This document shows positions 32,678 to 41,200 of a stretch of 41,654 nucleotides of DNA, piece by piece. The translations under genes were made by a program, and so were the position numbers. The notes beneath the pieces are model-generated. The model had not been told where the DNA came from and did no database searches. It saw nothing but the letters and a program-made list of their open reading frames with translations. This stretch comes from a virus. The DNA lies in the IMG/VR virus record IMGVR_UViG_3300043570_001331, positions 1-41,654 of that record. One strand, written 5' to 3'. Positions within the stretch are counted from its first letter, which is position 1. Every line of letters begins with the position of its first letter.

Positions 32678-35383
32678 TTTTTCTTCCCAACCCTCTTCAG
32701 CTAATTCATACATATAGTCAGGTTTTAAACCTCTCTTACCCCAATACGACATTTCAGCGTCAGTAATTGTTAATACATCCTCCAATTTATCTTGGTCTGA
32801 ATCTTCAAATGGCATTCCATTTATTAACTCACATTGTGCCGTAGTAAATAAACCCCTATCTTCAGGAACATTAACGATTAACGCTTCCCTCACTTCACTC
32901 TTGAAACAAACCAATAATGGTTCAATTCTTTTATTGAATGTGGTAATTGCTCTTGGAACATTATAATCACCCGTTAAGTTGGGGTCATTATCCAAAATGT
33001 CTTTATCTAACATATAACAATTAATTTGAACTCCATCACCTTTCTTTTGAACATCTCCGTGAGATGCTCTAAGTCCATTGTTAACATACATAATAACATC
33101 ACCCAAACTCACATTTAGATTGTTTTGTAATGCAAGTTCCATGTGAGCCATTCTACTCATACTATTACCTGACTTAGTTTTCTCACTTAAACGTTTCTTA
33201 TAATCTTCCATACTTAATTTAACTTTAGCTCTTTGAGCAATCTTACTTAACGGAATTTGTTTATCAAAAATTCTTTGTATGTATTCATAATAATATTCCA
33301 CAAATGATTTACCGTCACCTTCAAGTAACATCTTAATACCTTTATCCAAGAACTCCTCAATATACAATGGAAGTTTCTTTGACTTGATACTATTACCTGT
33401 TAGTTTGATTTTACCTTTAGCATCCATAACCGCGTAGTTCTTACGAGCCAAGTTAATACAAGACGGCCAAACACCATCGGTATCAAGTGCCATCTCACCT
33501 CTCATAAAGATATCGTTATACTCTGCAACATCGGCTTCAGGTCCGTAATATTCTTTACCTAACTTAACCTTCCAATTTAAACCACGACCAACATATACCC
33601 TATCCTTTGCATCTGGCGGAGTTGAGAAGTTCACACCATCCGTATCCATAACCAATGGAACATATCCTTTGGTCATAAAGAATTTAATCATTTGACGAAG
33701 ATATTGTCTACCAGTACAAGTAATCTGTTCTCCCATATACATATCACCCCAAGCATATACCTGCGGGGCAGATAACGCACCGAACATACTATTGATAAAG
33801 ATTTTAATCGGTAATTGTTTATTACCATATGACTCAGATTTCTTTTTATCTATTTCGTAATATTCCTCGGCAAGTTGTTTGTATTTGATACGGGTATCAC
33901 GGAACCACTTTAACATTCCTTTCATTGCTCCTGTTACATCACAATCAGGAAATACATCGTGTACAAGCTGAATGGAGGGGTATAGAGACGAAAAGTCCAA
34001 CTTAAGAACGTCTTTAGAGTAACCAACCTTAAGTAGTCGTGAGAGACCTCCTACGAAGTCAGTCTTATCTTGTTTTGCAGGAATAGCTAAACCATTTTTA
34101 TATGACCAAGCTAGCATCAACATCTTCCATAATGTTGCGGTTCCCATTGTTGAAACCCTTTCGTATGTTGTTGGAATCATCGCGGCCAACAAAAACGAAC
34201 CTTGATTGAACTCTTGGTCAACCTTTAGGGTTTCATCTAAGTCATCGTCAAGATACATCTCAACCAATTTATCACCACCAATCTTTGAATAAACATCCAA
34301 TCGTTTACCACAAGCCTCATCAATAGTAACATCAGCGCCTACCTTCTTATAGTTACCATTTTTAGTATTTAACCAAAAATCTTCTTTCTTAGTGTAGAAT
34401 GGTCCAATATCTAAGTGGTCAATGTAAACTCGGTCAGGTGCTTCAGCGTTAATATATTTGGTAATGTATTTCAAACCAGCACCTTTAATACTTGAATTGA
34501 TTGCTTGTGCTCTACGAACCGCATGGATAATATCAATTACATTATAACCCCAAATTGAAGTCTGAGTAAATTTCTCAACCTCGTTTGCAAGTTTTAACAT
34601 ACTATCTTTTCGTGTGAATGAATGGTTGGGGTGCAATGACTTACAAATCTTCTTTGGGTCAATCTTTAGTATTCTACATCTTTCAAATATCCAATGCCAG
34701 TCAAAGTTCGCTGAATTGTATCCACCAATAATACTTGGTTTCAATTCGTCAATCACTCGGAAAAATTCAATAATCGCGTTCTTCTCTTCGGCTTCGTCCA
34801 CACACTCAATAACTCTGTGATAACCTTTATTGGTTTTAATTCCAATCATAAAGATACGACCGTCTGCAGGTTCAAGAGCGGTCGTCTCTAAGTCATATAC
34901 AAGTCTGGTTACCTCGTTATAGTTTTCAAATCCTTTAAATAATCTTTTTTCTTTTGAGATAAGGTATTGCTCAACAGGTGGAAGAATCATCACCAATCCT
35001 TTTGTTTTCTCACCCCAAGGGTCACAACCACCATCTCTAAAGAACTGAATGAGTTCTCTATAACCTTTTAAAGATTTAACCATAAAGGTCATACCTTTTT
35101 CTAATCTTTCGTTTCCGTGTGTTTCTAATTTGTCAATTACAATTCCATGCTTTGTCATAGCCTCCTTTTGTGCTGACTTGGAATTTTTATAAAAGTTGAT
35201 TCCGTGTAAGTCACCTACCCAAGCGAATGGTGTAAACGTATCCTTACGGATTTCTTTTCCCTTACCAGGAATCTCTTTAATTTTGTAAATGGAGTTGGAT
35301 GCGTAGTCAAATTCTATTGCTACGATAAATTCTTCGGGGTCATTCCCATGCAAGAACGATTCAATTTCTTCGTTAGATATCAT
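32654..35383 (-). CDS. 43: DNA polymerase, family B (gp43-like)
   Basis: Replicative polymerase of about 909 residues (T4 gp43 has 898). The 3'-5' exonuclease domain has Exo I VYDLETTALEP and Exo II GGYNSANFDWHWIFERC. The polymerase domain has motif A LDFSSLYPSIQ, motif B KIFINSMFGALSAP and motif C VMDTDGVNF. A C-terminal basic region and an end peptide (WEEKLGVLETV) may bind the clamp. A GTG at 35413 would extend the frame by 10 codons, but it falls inside a hairpin; ATG 35381-35383 (MISNEEIESFL) is preferred. A host-like promoter lies 57-87 bases upstream. The 3' end overlaps the small beta-rich gene convergently. Confidence 0.95.
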   Translation of the reverse strand: MISNEEIESFLHGNDPEEFIVAIEFDYASNSIYKIKEIPGKGKEIRKDTFTPFAWVGDLHGINFYKNSKSAQKEAMTKHGIVIDKLETHGNERLEKGMTFMVKSLKGYRELIQFFRDGGCDPWGEKTKGLVMILPPVEQYLISKEKRLFKGFENYNEVTRLVYDLETTALEPADGRIFMIGIKTNKGYHRVIECVDEAEEKNAIIEFFRVIDELKPSIIGGYNSANFDWHWIFERCRILKIDPKKICKSLHPNHSFTRKDSMLKLANEVEKFTQTSIWGYNVIDIIHAVRRAQAINSSIKGAGLKYITKYINAEAPDRVYIDHLDIGPFYTKKEDFWLNTKNGNYKKVGADVTIDEACGKRLDVYSKIGGDKLVEMYLDDDLDETLKVDQEFNQGSFLLAAMIPTTYERVSTMGTATLWKMLMLAWSYKNGLAIPAKQDKTDFVGGLSRLLKVGYSKDVLKLDFSSLYPSIQLVHDVFPDCDVTGAMKGMLKWFRDTRIKYKQLAEEYYEIDKKKSESYGNKQLPIKIFINSMFGALSAPQVYAWGDMYMGEQITCTGRQYLRQMIKFFMTKGYVPLVMDTDGVNFSTPPDAKDRVYVGRGLNWKVKLGKEYYGPEADVAEYNDIFMRGEMALDTDGVWPSCINLARKNYAVMDAKGKIKLTGNSIKSKKLPLYIEEFLDKGIKMLLEGDGKSFVEYYYEYIQRIFDKQIPLSKIAQRAKVKLSMEDYKKRLSEKTKSGNSMSRMAHMELALQNNLNVSLGDVIMYVNNGLRASHGDVQKKGDGVQINCYMLDKDILDNDPNLTGDYNVPRAITTFNKRIEPLLVCFKSEVREALIVNVPEDRGLFTTAQCELINGMPFEDSDQDKLEDVLTITDAEMSYWGKRGLKPDYMYELAEEGWEEKLGVLETV

Positions 35384-35407
35384 ATGTTGTATAGTTGGTT
35401 TATTAGC

Positions 35408-35425
35408 TTTCACACTATCGTGAAA
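35408..35425 (-). promoter_or_regulatory. Hairpin in DNA polymerase leader
   Basis: A 6-bp perfect stem TTTCAC/GTGAAA with a 6-base loop (GATAGT) in the predicted leader, 24 bases before the chosen ATG. T4 gp43 represses its own translation by binding a leader hairpin; whether this one works similarly is unknown. Confidence 0.35.
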
Positions 35426-35439
35426 TTTACCTTCTATGT

Positions 35440-35470
35440 TAAATATAATCTAAAAAACTGAATAATCAAA
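35440..35470 (-). promoter_or_regulatory. Host-like promoter for DNA polymerase (TTTG-N19-TATATTTA)
   Basis: On the minus strand TTTG (35470-35467) is followed by 19 bases and TATATTTA (35447-35440). This fits the Bacteroidota -33/-7 layout except for the final G. Confidence 0.5.
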
Positions 35471-35848
35471 TTAGCAGCAAGCTGTTTCCGCAATGAAACT
35501 TGGTTGTATATTTATGTATAGTTCTTCTCTGATTGGAAGAATTAAATTACCCTCGTCATTTTTAATCAAAAATTGGGCATTGTATCTACCAGGAGTATTT
35601 GTATCTCTTGAAGTAAATTTAAAGTAAATGTAATATTCAGGTGTTGAACCTACAGGTAAAATTAAAGGTACAATACTACAAGGTGCTGAAACTATTTTAG
35701 GAATTCCCGTTTCAACATCTATCATTGTAAAATAGATTGTAGAAACCTCTAAGTCCTGCATTAGTTCTAAATAACCTGCGCGTCCATCCTTTAGCACTTG
35801 CATTTTAAGAACAGGTAGTGTTGCGTTTTGTTTTATGAAGAATTCCAT
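35471..35848 (-). CDS. Small beta-rich virion-type protein
   Basis: A protein of 125 residues with EFFIKQNATLPVLKMQVLKDGR, STIYFTMIDVETGIPKIVSAP, EYYIYFKFTSRDTNTPGRYNAQFLI and LPIREELYINIQ. It is an Ig-like beta sandwich of the type seen in phage baseplate-periphery proteins (loosely like the N-terminal domain of BppU). It ends with two adjacent Cys. The ATG follows a TATTTATT motif by only three bases. It stands just before the polymerase gene on the same strand, with no terminator between them. The function is inferred from pattern only. Confidence 0.6.
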   Translation of the reverse strand: MEFFIKQNATLPVLKMQVLKDGRAGYLELMQDLEVSTIYFTMIDVETGIPKIVSAPCSIVPLILPVGSTPEYYIYFKFTSRDTNTPGRYNAQFLIKNDEGNLILPIREELYINIQPSFIAETACC

Positions 35849-35851
35849 AAC

Positions 35852-35859
35852 AATAAATA
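35852..35859 (-). promoter_or_regulatory. TATTTATT promoter-like motif
   Basis: The minus strand reads CAATATATTTATTGTT, three bases before the ATG of the 125-residue gene; divergent from the plus-strand copy at 35907. Confidence 0.4.
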
Positions 35860-35906
35860 TATTGTAAATTTGTTTTATAGAGTATAACTTTTCATACTTT
35901 ACGAGA

Positions 35907-35914
35907 TATTTATA
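35907..35914 (+). promoter_or_regulatory. TATTTATA promoter-like motif before RHH/HNH pair
   Basis: The plus strand reads GAGATATTTATAGTAT, four bases before the ATG at 35919. Confidence 0.45.
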
Positions 35915-35918
35915 GTAT

Positions 35919-36071
35919 ATGAAACCAAGAAAAAAAGAAGAAGATAAAAAAATTAAATTTGCGATTAGTTTAGACCCTAAATTATTTAAACGAATGGAAG
36001 ATGATATTACTAATAAATCAGGGCTTATTGAAAAATTACTTAGAGAACACTATGGAAAAAAAGATTTGTAG
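35919..36071 (+). CDS. Ribbon-helix-helix protein
   Basis: A 50-residue protein. A basic N-terminus (KPRKKEEDKK) is followed by strand IKFAISLDP, helix KLFKRMEDDI, a turn NKSG and helix LIEKLLREHYG. This is the classical ribbon-helix-helix order, with Ser in the N-cap position of helix B, as in CopG/Arc-type DNA-binding proteins. Its 3' end overlaps the start of the HNH endonuclease gene by 20 bases, so the two are probably co-expressed and may have moved together. It resembles the other small RHH gene in this window in size, strand and context. Confidence 0.72.
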   Translation: MKPRKKEEDKKIKFAISLDPKLFKRMEDDITNKSGLIEKLLREHYGKKDL

Positions 36072-36597
36072 TAAATGTAAGATTGAAAAAGATGTTTGTG
36101 AGTTTAATACCCGAAAAAATAGAAAAGGTATTATAATTTTAAGAGGATATTGTAAAAAATGCCATACAATTATGTCGGTTAATTTTAGTTTAAAAAACCC
36201 TAAAAAAACCAAACAATATAGAGATACTTGGTACAAGAATAACTCTAAAATTTTAGTAGAAAAAAATAAAAAAAGGAGAAATTCTGATTTATTATATAAA
36301 TTAAGAATTGGAATTAGAACAAGATTAAAAATGACATTAAAGAATAATTCTTTCAAGGGTAAAACTATTGAAATATTAGGTATGGATATTAATTCATTTA
36401 AGATTTATATTGAATCTAAATTTTTAAATGGAATGTCTTGGGATAATTATGGATTAAATGGATGGCATATAGACCATATAATTCCATTGTGTTCCGCAAA
36501 AACTGAAGAAGAATTTTATAAACTTTGCCATTATACTAATCTTCAACCACTATGGGCTAAAGATAATTGGAAAAAAAGTAATAAAATATTGAATTAA
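36052..36597 (+). CDS. HNH endonuclease (probable homing/mobile)
   Basis: A 181-residue protein. The N-terminal zinc-ribbon-like region has ICSKCKIEK and GYCKKCHT. A basic middle follows (DLLYKLRIGIRTRLKMTL). The C-terminal HNH domain has GWHIDHIIPLCSA, then YTNLQPLWAKDNWKKSNK, with the DH, the Asn and the downstream Lys-rich end typical of phage free-standing HNH homing enzymes. The frame is open upstream to 36001, but the ATG at 36052 gives the usual MEKKICSKC start. It sits on the plus strand between minus-strand genes, as mobile endonucleases often do. Its TAA shares a TTAA with the stop of the convergent glycosyltransferase gene. Confidence 0.85.
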   Translation: MEKKICSKCKIEKDVCEFNTRKNRKGIIILRGYCKKCHTIMSVNFSLKNPKKTKQYRDTWYKNNSKILVEKNKKRRNSDLLYKLRIGIRTRLKMTLKNNSFKGKTIEILGMDINSFKIYIESKFLNGMSWDNYGLNGWHIDHIIPLCSAKTEEEFYKLCHYTNLQPLWAKDNWKKSNKILN

Positions 36598-38270
36598 CTT
36601 TCTTTACGTAATTCGGCAGAATAAAACTCAAAACGGTCATGTTCTGTTGGGGTTAACAACAAAAGTCCTGAATTAATGTTTCCTTTAACAGTTTCTTGAT
36701 AACAATACGACATAAGAGTTTGTTCAAAGGGATGTGCCCACTTAGTCTCTAAATAACATTTATAATTTCCGTTTTTAGTTAAAATAATTGGCCAATTACA
36801 TAAATAAATTTCACCATCAATATACGATAATCCTTGGTGTGTTTTTATGGATTTGAATTTGGTTCTTGGAGCATTTGGGTCTAAACCTTGTACAGGTAAT
36901 GATGGTTTTTCGGGAAATAACTCCCTTCTTTTGTCTTGAGGCAAGTTGTACCAACTCCACTGCGTACCATTATCACCATAAAATTCAGTATAATTTAACT
37001 TTAAAAAATCAAAATTTTCTTGTTTCATTATTGATAGTGTTTTTGAATATAAGTTAGGAACAAACCTATTAAAACCATTTTTACATACTTCACCTTTTTT
37101 AGGGTAAAATGACATATCATCTTCAAACCAATAATAGAAATCTAAACCTGTCTCATCAAAATGTTCCGCAACAAATACTCTACCACCAACAATTCCAATA
37201 TTATCTTTCTTAATATGTTCAAAACCATATTCTTCACAAAGTTCTTGATATCTTGGTGTTGTTGATAAATCAGTTGAATTATCTAATAAAAACTTTTTTG
37301 GTTTAATAATAAAATCTTTATCGTATTCTAACATTGATTGTATTAGTGTTTCAAATTGATTTGGACTATTAAATGTAATAACATATAATCCCACCTTATT
37401 AGTATCCAAATTATTAAGTATAACTTCTTTAGTACCTTCCGACTTAACAACTAGTTCATCATTCTTTAAATCCTCAAAAAACTTACCAAATAAACCATTT
37501 GACTCAATCTCAAAGTAGTTAATCAAATCTGAGTGGGTATAACACATAATACTAAAAATTGATTCTTCAGTACCCATATATCCACTTTCTAATGTTGTCT
37601 TTAGGAAATTATAATAAATTCCGTTGATATCACTTATTGTGTGTTTTGGTCCACCAAAGAATCCTCCTCTTGCAACTTTATCTACTTTAGCACCTGCAAT
37701 TGAGTTCATTTTATTAATTTCAAATCCGTGTATTTCGGTATTTGCTTCGTATGGAAAACAAACAAACGAAAACTTTGAAATGTATTTTGGTAATTTTTCT
37801 AATACCTTATCATGAGTAAAATATCCAGGATGAACAGTATTAGTTAATCCCGCATCAATCCAAAACATCATCTCTGAATTGAATTGGTCCATAATTCTGG
37901 CATCATTTAGTAAAAACATTTTAGACATTACTAAAGGATTATACATATCCAATTTTGCTTGAGTTGATTCAGGTAACCATCCCGCAAGATTATACCATTC
38001 AGGATTATTTCTTATTTCTTGAATTTTATTATAAAAGTCATTATTTTTAAACCAGTCTTGACTACGAGCAATGAATTGAGTGTTTTCGCGACTTCTTCTT
38101 TCAAATACAAAAGATTCTAAATCGGAATCACCAAAAATAATCATTGGGTTCTCAACTTGTAATAGTTGTTCAAATTTATCTAAATAATGTTGAAATGAAC
38201 GAGACCAACCTTCAGTTAGTTTATCTCTTTTAATGTTCCAAAGTCCTGTGACTAATGTTATTTTACTCAT
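36594..38270 (-). CDS. Two-domain glycosyltransferase-like protein (HtrL/YibB-like plus GT-A)
   Basis: A 558-residue protein. The N-terminal ~290 residues resemble the HtrL/YibB family: ITLVTGLWNIKRD, MIIFGDSDLESFV, MFWIDAGLTN, GGFFGGPKHTI. The C-terminal part begins VGLYVITFNSPNQFETLIQSML and contains FLLDNSTD, NIGIVGGRVFVAEHF and YYWFEDDMSF, a GT-A fold with an EDD metal/nucleotide-sugar motif. It is the last gene of a four-gene overlapping operon (8-base overlap upstream). Its likely role is glycan addition to a phage or host component. The N-terminal half is a paralogue of the neighbouring 296-residue protein. Confidence 0.75.
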   Translation of the reverse strand: MSKITLVTGLWNIKRDKLTEGWSRSFQHYLDKFEQLLQVENPMIIFGDSDLESFVFERRSRENTQFIARSQDWFKNNDFYNKIQEIRNNPEWYNLAGWLPESTQAKLDMYNPLVMSKMFLLNDARIMDQFNSEMMFWIDAGLTNTVHPGYFTHDKVLEKLPKYISKFSFVCFPYEANTEIHGFEINKMNSIAGAKVDKVARGGFFGGPKHTISDINGIYYNFLKTTLESGYMGTEESIFSIMCYTHSDLINYFEIESNGLFGKFFEDLKNDELVVKSEGTKEVILNNLDTNKVGLYVITFNSPNQFETLIQSMLEYDKDFIIKPKKFLLDNSTDLSTTPRYQELCEEYGFEHIKKDNIGIVGGRVFVAEHFDETGLDFYYWFEDDMSFYPKKGEVCKNGFNRFVPNLYSKTLSIMKQENFDFLKLNYTEFYGDNGTQWSWYNLPQDKRRELFPEKPSLPVQGLDPNAPRTKFKSIKTHQGLSYIDGEIYLCNWPIILTKNGNYKCYLETKWAHPFEQTLMSYCYQETVKGNINSGLLLLTPTEHDRFEFYSAELRKES

Positions 38271-39153
38271 ATGTCCTATTTATTTCTTCTAAAATTTTAT
38301 AAAAACTTTTATTTATTCTTGTATGTTCGGCCATATCTGTACCAGCAACCCTTTCATCTTCATGCCACCAAATATCAAAGTGTTTACGCTCAAATAATTC
38401 TTTATGGTTATAATACATTAATGTCATAACACTTTCTTCATGAGGTAAACCCTTATCTTCGGTAATAACATTTTTGGTATAATCTTCAAACAAAGTTACA
38501 ATTTCATCCCACTTATCTTTATGACCACCAAATAAACCACCAATAATATGAATACCTCTTTCCCAATTCGAATACCATTTAGGGTCTAATGTACCCGACC
38601 AATAATTTCTGTCATTTTCTTTACCGATAATTAAAAATTTATCACCTGTATCTTCTATTAAATTTGTTAGAAAATTATTATTAAATAATGTTGATTCGTA
38701 ATATCTTTGTTCGGGATGAGTACCAACTAAATACTTGTTAGGGATTAATCCACAATGTGATAATCCTGCATCAATCCAGTAATAATAATCATAAGACTTA
38801 TCTTCATTCCACCACCAATGAAATTTACTATATTGAACCTCAATACATCTATCGGATTTTTTAGTCGTTTCAATATCTTTATGTTGATTTATTAAATCCT
38901 TAAATTTTGTATTGGAAATATCAAATACTTGAAGTTTTAATTTATCTGGTGACACATTATGTATTTCATAAAAAAACGTAATTAATGATGGTAATTCCCT
39001 ATCCGATGTATAACATAGAAAATCGGCATCTGTAATTTTTAAAAGGGATAATAAACTATACCTATAATGACCTCCTCTACCGACTCTACCACCAAATTCG
39101 GTACCGTTCAAATCACTATAAATTGACGTAATAAATTTAACTTTAGTTGTCAT
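38263..39153 (-). CDS. HtrL/YibB-like putative glycosyltransferase
   Basis: A 296-residue protein. It begins KVKFITSIYSDLNGTEFGG and contains DADFLCYTSD, YYYWIDAGLSHCGL, GIHIIGGLFGGHKDKW and a C-terminal HEESVMTLMYYNHKELF. The WIDAGL and GG(L/F)FGG(H/P)K motifs recur in the N-terminal domain of the next gene, so the two are paralogues. HtrL/YibB-type proteins occur in surface-polysaccharide clusters. It overlaps its neighbours by 11 and 8 bases, so translation is coupled. The sugar and acceptor are unknown. Confidence 0.7.
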   Translation of the reverse strand: MTTKVKFITSIYSDLNGTEFGGRVGRGGHYRYSLLSLLKITDADFLCYTSDRELPSLITFFYEIHNVSPDKLKLQVFDISNTKFKDLINQHKDIETTKKSDRCIEVQYSKFHWWWNEDKSYDYYYWIDAGLSHCGLIPNKYLVGTHPEQRYYESTLFNNNFLTNLIEDTGDKFLIIGKENDRNYWSGTLDPKWYSNWERGIHIIGGLFGGHKDKWDEIVTLFEDYTKNVITEDKGLPHEESVMTLMYYNHKELFERKHFDIWWHEDERVAGTDMAEHTRINKSFYKILEEINRTYE

Positions 39154-39877
39154 AATTAAAATTTTTGTGTTGATTGTTAATTTTTAATTCATTGGTTAGT
39201 GTTCCGTTTAAATATCCTGAAGGTATTTTACAAGGACTATATAAATTCCAATTATATGTTTGAGTATAAAAATTATTATAATCTCCGTGTGACACATCAG
39301 ACCAATTACTCATTTGAGGTGCTATTGGTAGTAACGGCACATAACTTTGTTTAATTGATATGACAAATTGTGAAATGTATTCATCAATTGCATAATAACC
39401 CAAATTCTCAGGTTTTTCTATTTCTAATACATTATCATAAATTGATTTATGATAAATAATCATATTTGTTGCATAAATACCTCTATGGTGTTCCTCTTTT
39501 GGTGGGAGATTTGTTATATCTAAAAATAATGGTTGTGTTTCACTACGATTAACAGGTCTGTTTAGTGTTGGTGCCAAATTTATAATTCCAAACTCAAAAT
39601 CACCCGATTCGGTTTCAATCTTATTTATTAAATCTTTGGAATAAGGTAAGAAGGTACAATCATCCTCAATAACCATAACCGATTCATATCCTCTCTCCTT
39701 TGCAATTTTTATAACCTCAACGTGAGATAAAGTACACCCCCCATGATTATTTAAATCAATTGCCTTAAATAATTCATATTCCCAACCAATATACTCCATT
39801 TCTTTTTTAATGTGTTCTAATCTATCAGGTCTCCTTTCAAGATTCACAACAAATTTTGGGATGTTTGTAATATTCAT
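39143..39877 (-). CDS. Family 25-type glycosyltransferase
   Basis: A 244-residue protein with the GT25 (LPS-type) pattern: FVVNLERRPDRLEHIKKEM at the start, then AIDLNNHGGCTLSHVEVIKIAKERG, then SVMVIEDDCTFLP where EDD binds metal. The C-terminal half is less typical (GIYATNMIIYHKSIYD, IDEYISQFV). Family members transfer galactose or related sugars to oligosaccharides, and eukaryotic relatives modify collagen hydroxylysine. It starts in a TAATG overlap with the upstream transferase stop and ends 11 bases inside the next gene. The acceptor is not known; a neighbouring Thr/Pro-rich protein is a candidate. Confidence 0.85.
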   Translation of the reverse strand: MNITNIPKFVVNLERRPDRLEHIKKEMEYIGWEYELFKAIDLNNHGGCTLSHVEVIKIAKERGYESVMVIEDDCTFLPYSKDLINKIETESGDFEFGIINLAPTLNRPVNRSETQPLFLDITNLPPKEEHHRGIYATNMIIYHKSIYDNVLEIEKPENLGYYAIDEYISQFVISIKQSYVPLLPIAPQMSNWSDVSHGDYNNFYTQTYNWNLYSPCKIPSGYLNGTLTNELKINNQHKNFNYDN

Positions 39878-41145
39878 TAGCTAACCATATTGTGACTTAA
39901 TTGTCCTGTTATTCTATCACACCATCCTTTTGATTCTGAGAACGGCCAAACAACCCAATGAGTTGGCATTTCATCTGTTTGAAATTCTCTCCATACCTTG
40001 CAATAGTTATCAGGGTCTCTCATAAATCCAGCAATCTCATTTTTGTCTGCATCTTTACGGAATAAAGTTTTATCATCTTTACCGTGGAAGGCAACAACCC
40101 AAAACTCATAATCTGTTTCAGGAACCTGTGAATATCCAATATCAATACAATGTTTGAACATCATACAGAAACTATCTTTCCATTCTTTTTCAGTTTCAAA
40201 GTTATATGGATTTGGTGGGTAGTTCTTATCTAAAGTATATTTGTCAATTGCTCGTTTTTCAAAAAGAATACCCGAATACTTTTCATAATCGGTTAAAGTT
40301 CTAACAGGACCAAAACCATAAGGACCATCGTGTCCTTCTTGTTTTTCACCATCCATACCAAATAACTTTCTATTTGTTAGGTGAGAGTGATTATTCTTTT
40401 GTCCCCAATCTTTATCAATATCCCATTGTTTTGTTCGACCTTTACGAGTATATTCGTGATAAAATATTGGAATATGTGGATGGAATAGGTCATAACCCCA
40501 AGTGTAAGCCCTAACCGCAATCGAAATCTCTTCTCCGTGAAAATAATATTCATTATTATGTTGAACTTCAGTTGAGAACTGTCCTAATGTAAAACAGAAG
40601 TGAGCGGAATAAAATCTTGCTGTTACAGGTTTTTTAAGGTCCTTCCATCCTGGTATTGTTTCAGGTAAGAAGAACACCGCACCTTCAGGAATGAATCTAT
40701 CAAAGACCATTCTCCAAGCGTCAGGAGCTCTTCCTGCTGGGTCATTATCAGGGTCAAAAGAAGGTACGTAACCTGTTAATAGAGGTTTTTTATATCCGTC
40801 TTTCTGTAACCCTTTTATCATTTTAATAAGAATAACATCCCAATCCTTAATAGTTCTCATATGACTATCAATTTGAAGGGTATATTCTTCACCTTTATAA
40901 AGTTGTTGAGTTAAGTTTCTTGCCCAACAAACACCTTTAGAATCCGTATGTGGAATATCTAAAATTCTAAATCTTTTATCATCTCTCCATTCATCAACAT
41001 TATCAAAACCGTCTTCTGGATTAAATTGTCTTGCAATTGCAAATACAAGATTTTTTGGATATTTAGCATTCTCCAACATATCTTTAATTGTTGGAACTAA
41101 TTGTGGGTCACAAAATGATGCAATTTGGATAAATATTTTACTCAT
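39877..41145 (-). CDS. GlcNAc-type polypeptide glycosyltransferase (Skp1-like family)
   Basis: A 422-residue protein. It carries the signature of the GlcNAc-transferase family that includes the eukaryotic Skp1-hydroxyproline enzyme: IFIQIASFCDPQLVPTIKDML, then NLVFAIARQF, KGVCWARNLTQQLY, EYTLQIDSHMRTIKDWD (DSH metal motif), and YFHGEEISIAVRAYTWGYDLFHP. The C-terminal ~120 residues (YEFWVVAFHGKDDKTLF, HWVVWPFSESKGW) look like an extra domain. It is the first gene of the transferase operon, downstream of a terminator that follows the mucin-tail gene. Known relatives add GlcNAc to protein hydroxyl groups, so a protein target is plausible. Confidence 0.85.
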   Translation of the reverse strand: MSKIFIQIASFCDPQLVPTIKDMLENAKYPKNLVFAIARQFNPEDGFDNVDEWRDDKRFRILDIPHTDSKGVCWARNLTQQLYKGEEYTLQIDSHMRTIKDWDVILIKMIKGLQKDGYKKPLLTGYVPSFDPDNDPAGRAPDAWRMVFDRFIPEGAVFFLPETIPGWKDLKKPVTARFYSAHFCFTLGQFSTEVQHNNEYYFHGEEISIAVRAYTWGYDLFHPHIPIFYHEYTRKGRTKQWDIDKDWGQKNNHSHLTNRKLFGMDGEKQEGHDGPYGFGPVRTLTDYEKYSGILFEKRAIDKYTLDKNYPPNPYNFETEKEWKDSFCMMFKHCIDIGYSQVPETDYEFWVVAFHGKDDKTLFRKDADKNEIAGFMRDPDNYCKVWREFQTDEMPTHWVVWPFSESKGWCDRITGQLSHNMVS

Positions 41146-41162
41146 GATAGTATGTTTGTTTT

Positions 41163-41200
41163 GTAAAAAATAAAAAACCCTCCATAAAAATGAAGGGTTT
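41163..41200 (-). terminator. Rho-independent terminator between mucin-tail gene and glycosyltransferase operon
   Basis: A 9-bp stem with one G-U pair (AAACCCTTC/GGAGGGTTT) is followed on the minus strand by a TTTATTTTTT tract. It lies 31 bases after the 98-residue gene, whose transcript it should end at least partly. Confidence 0.8.

Noticed and set aside
35383-35413. GTG at 35413 as DNA polymerase start
   Set aside because: It lies inside the leader hairpin and adds ten residues with no family match; ATG at 35383 is better placed.
36036-36356. Minus-strand hydrophobic frame opposite the HNH gene
   Set aside because: The Phe/Leu-rich sequence is what antisense of a Lys/Asn-rich gene gives; the plus-strand HNH motifs are decisive.
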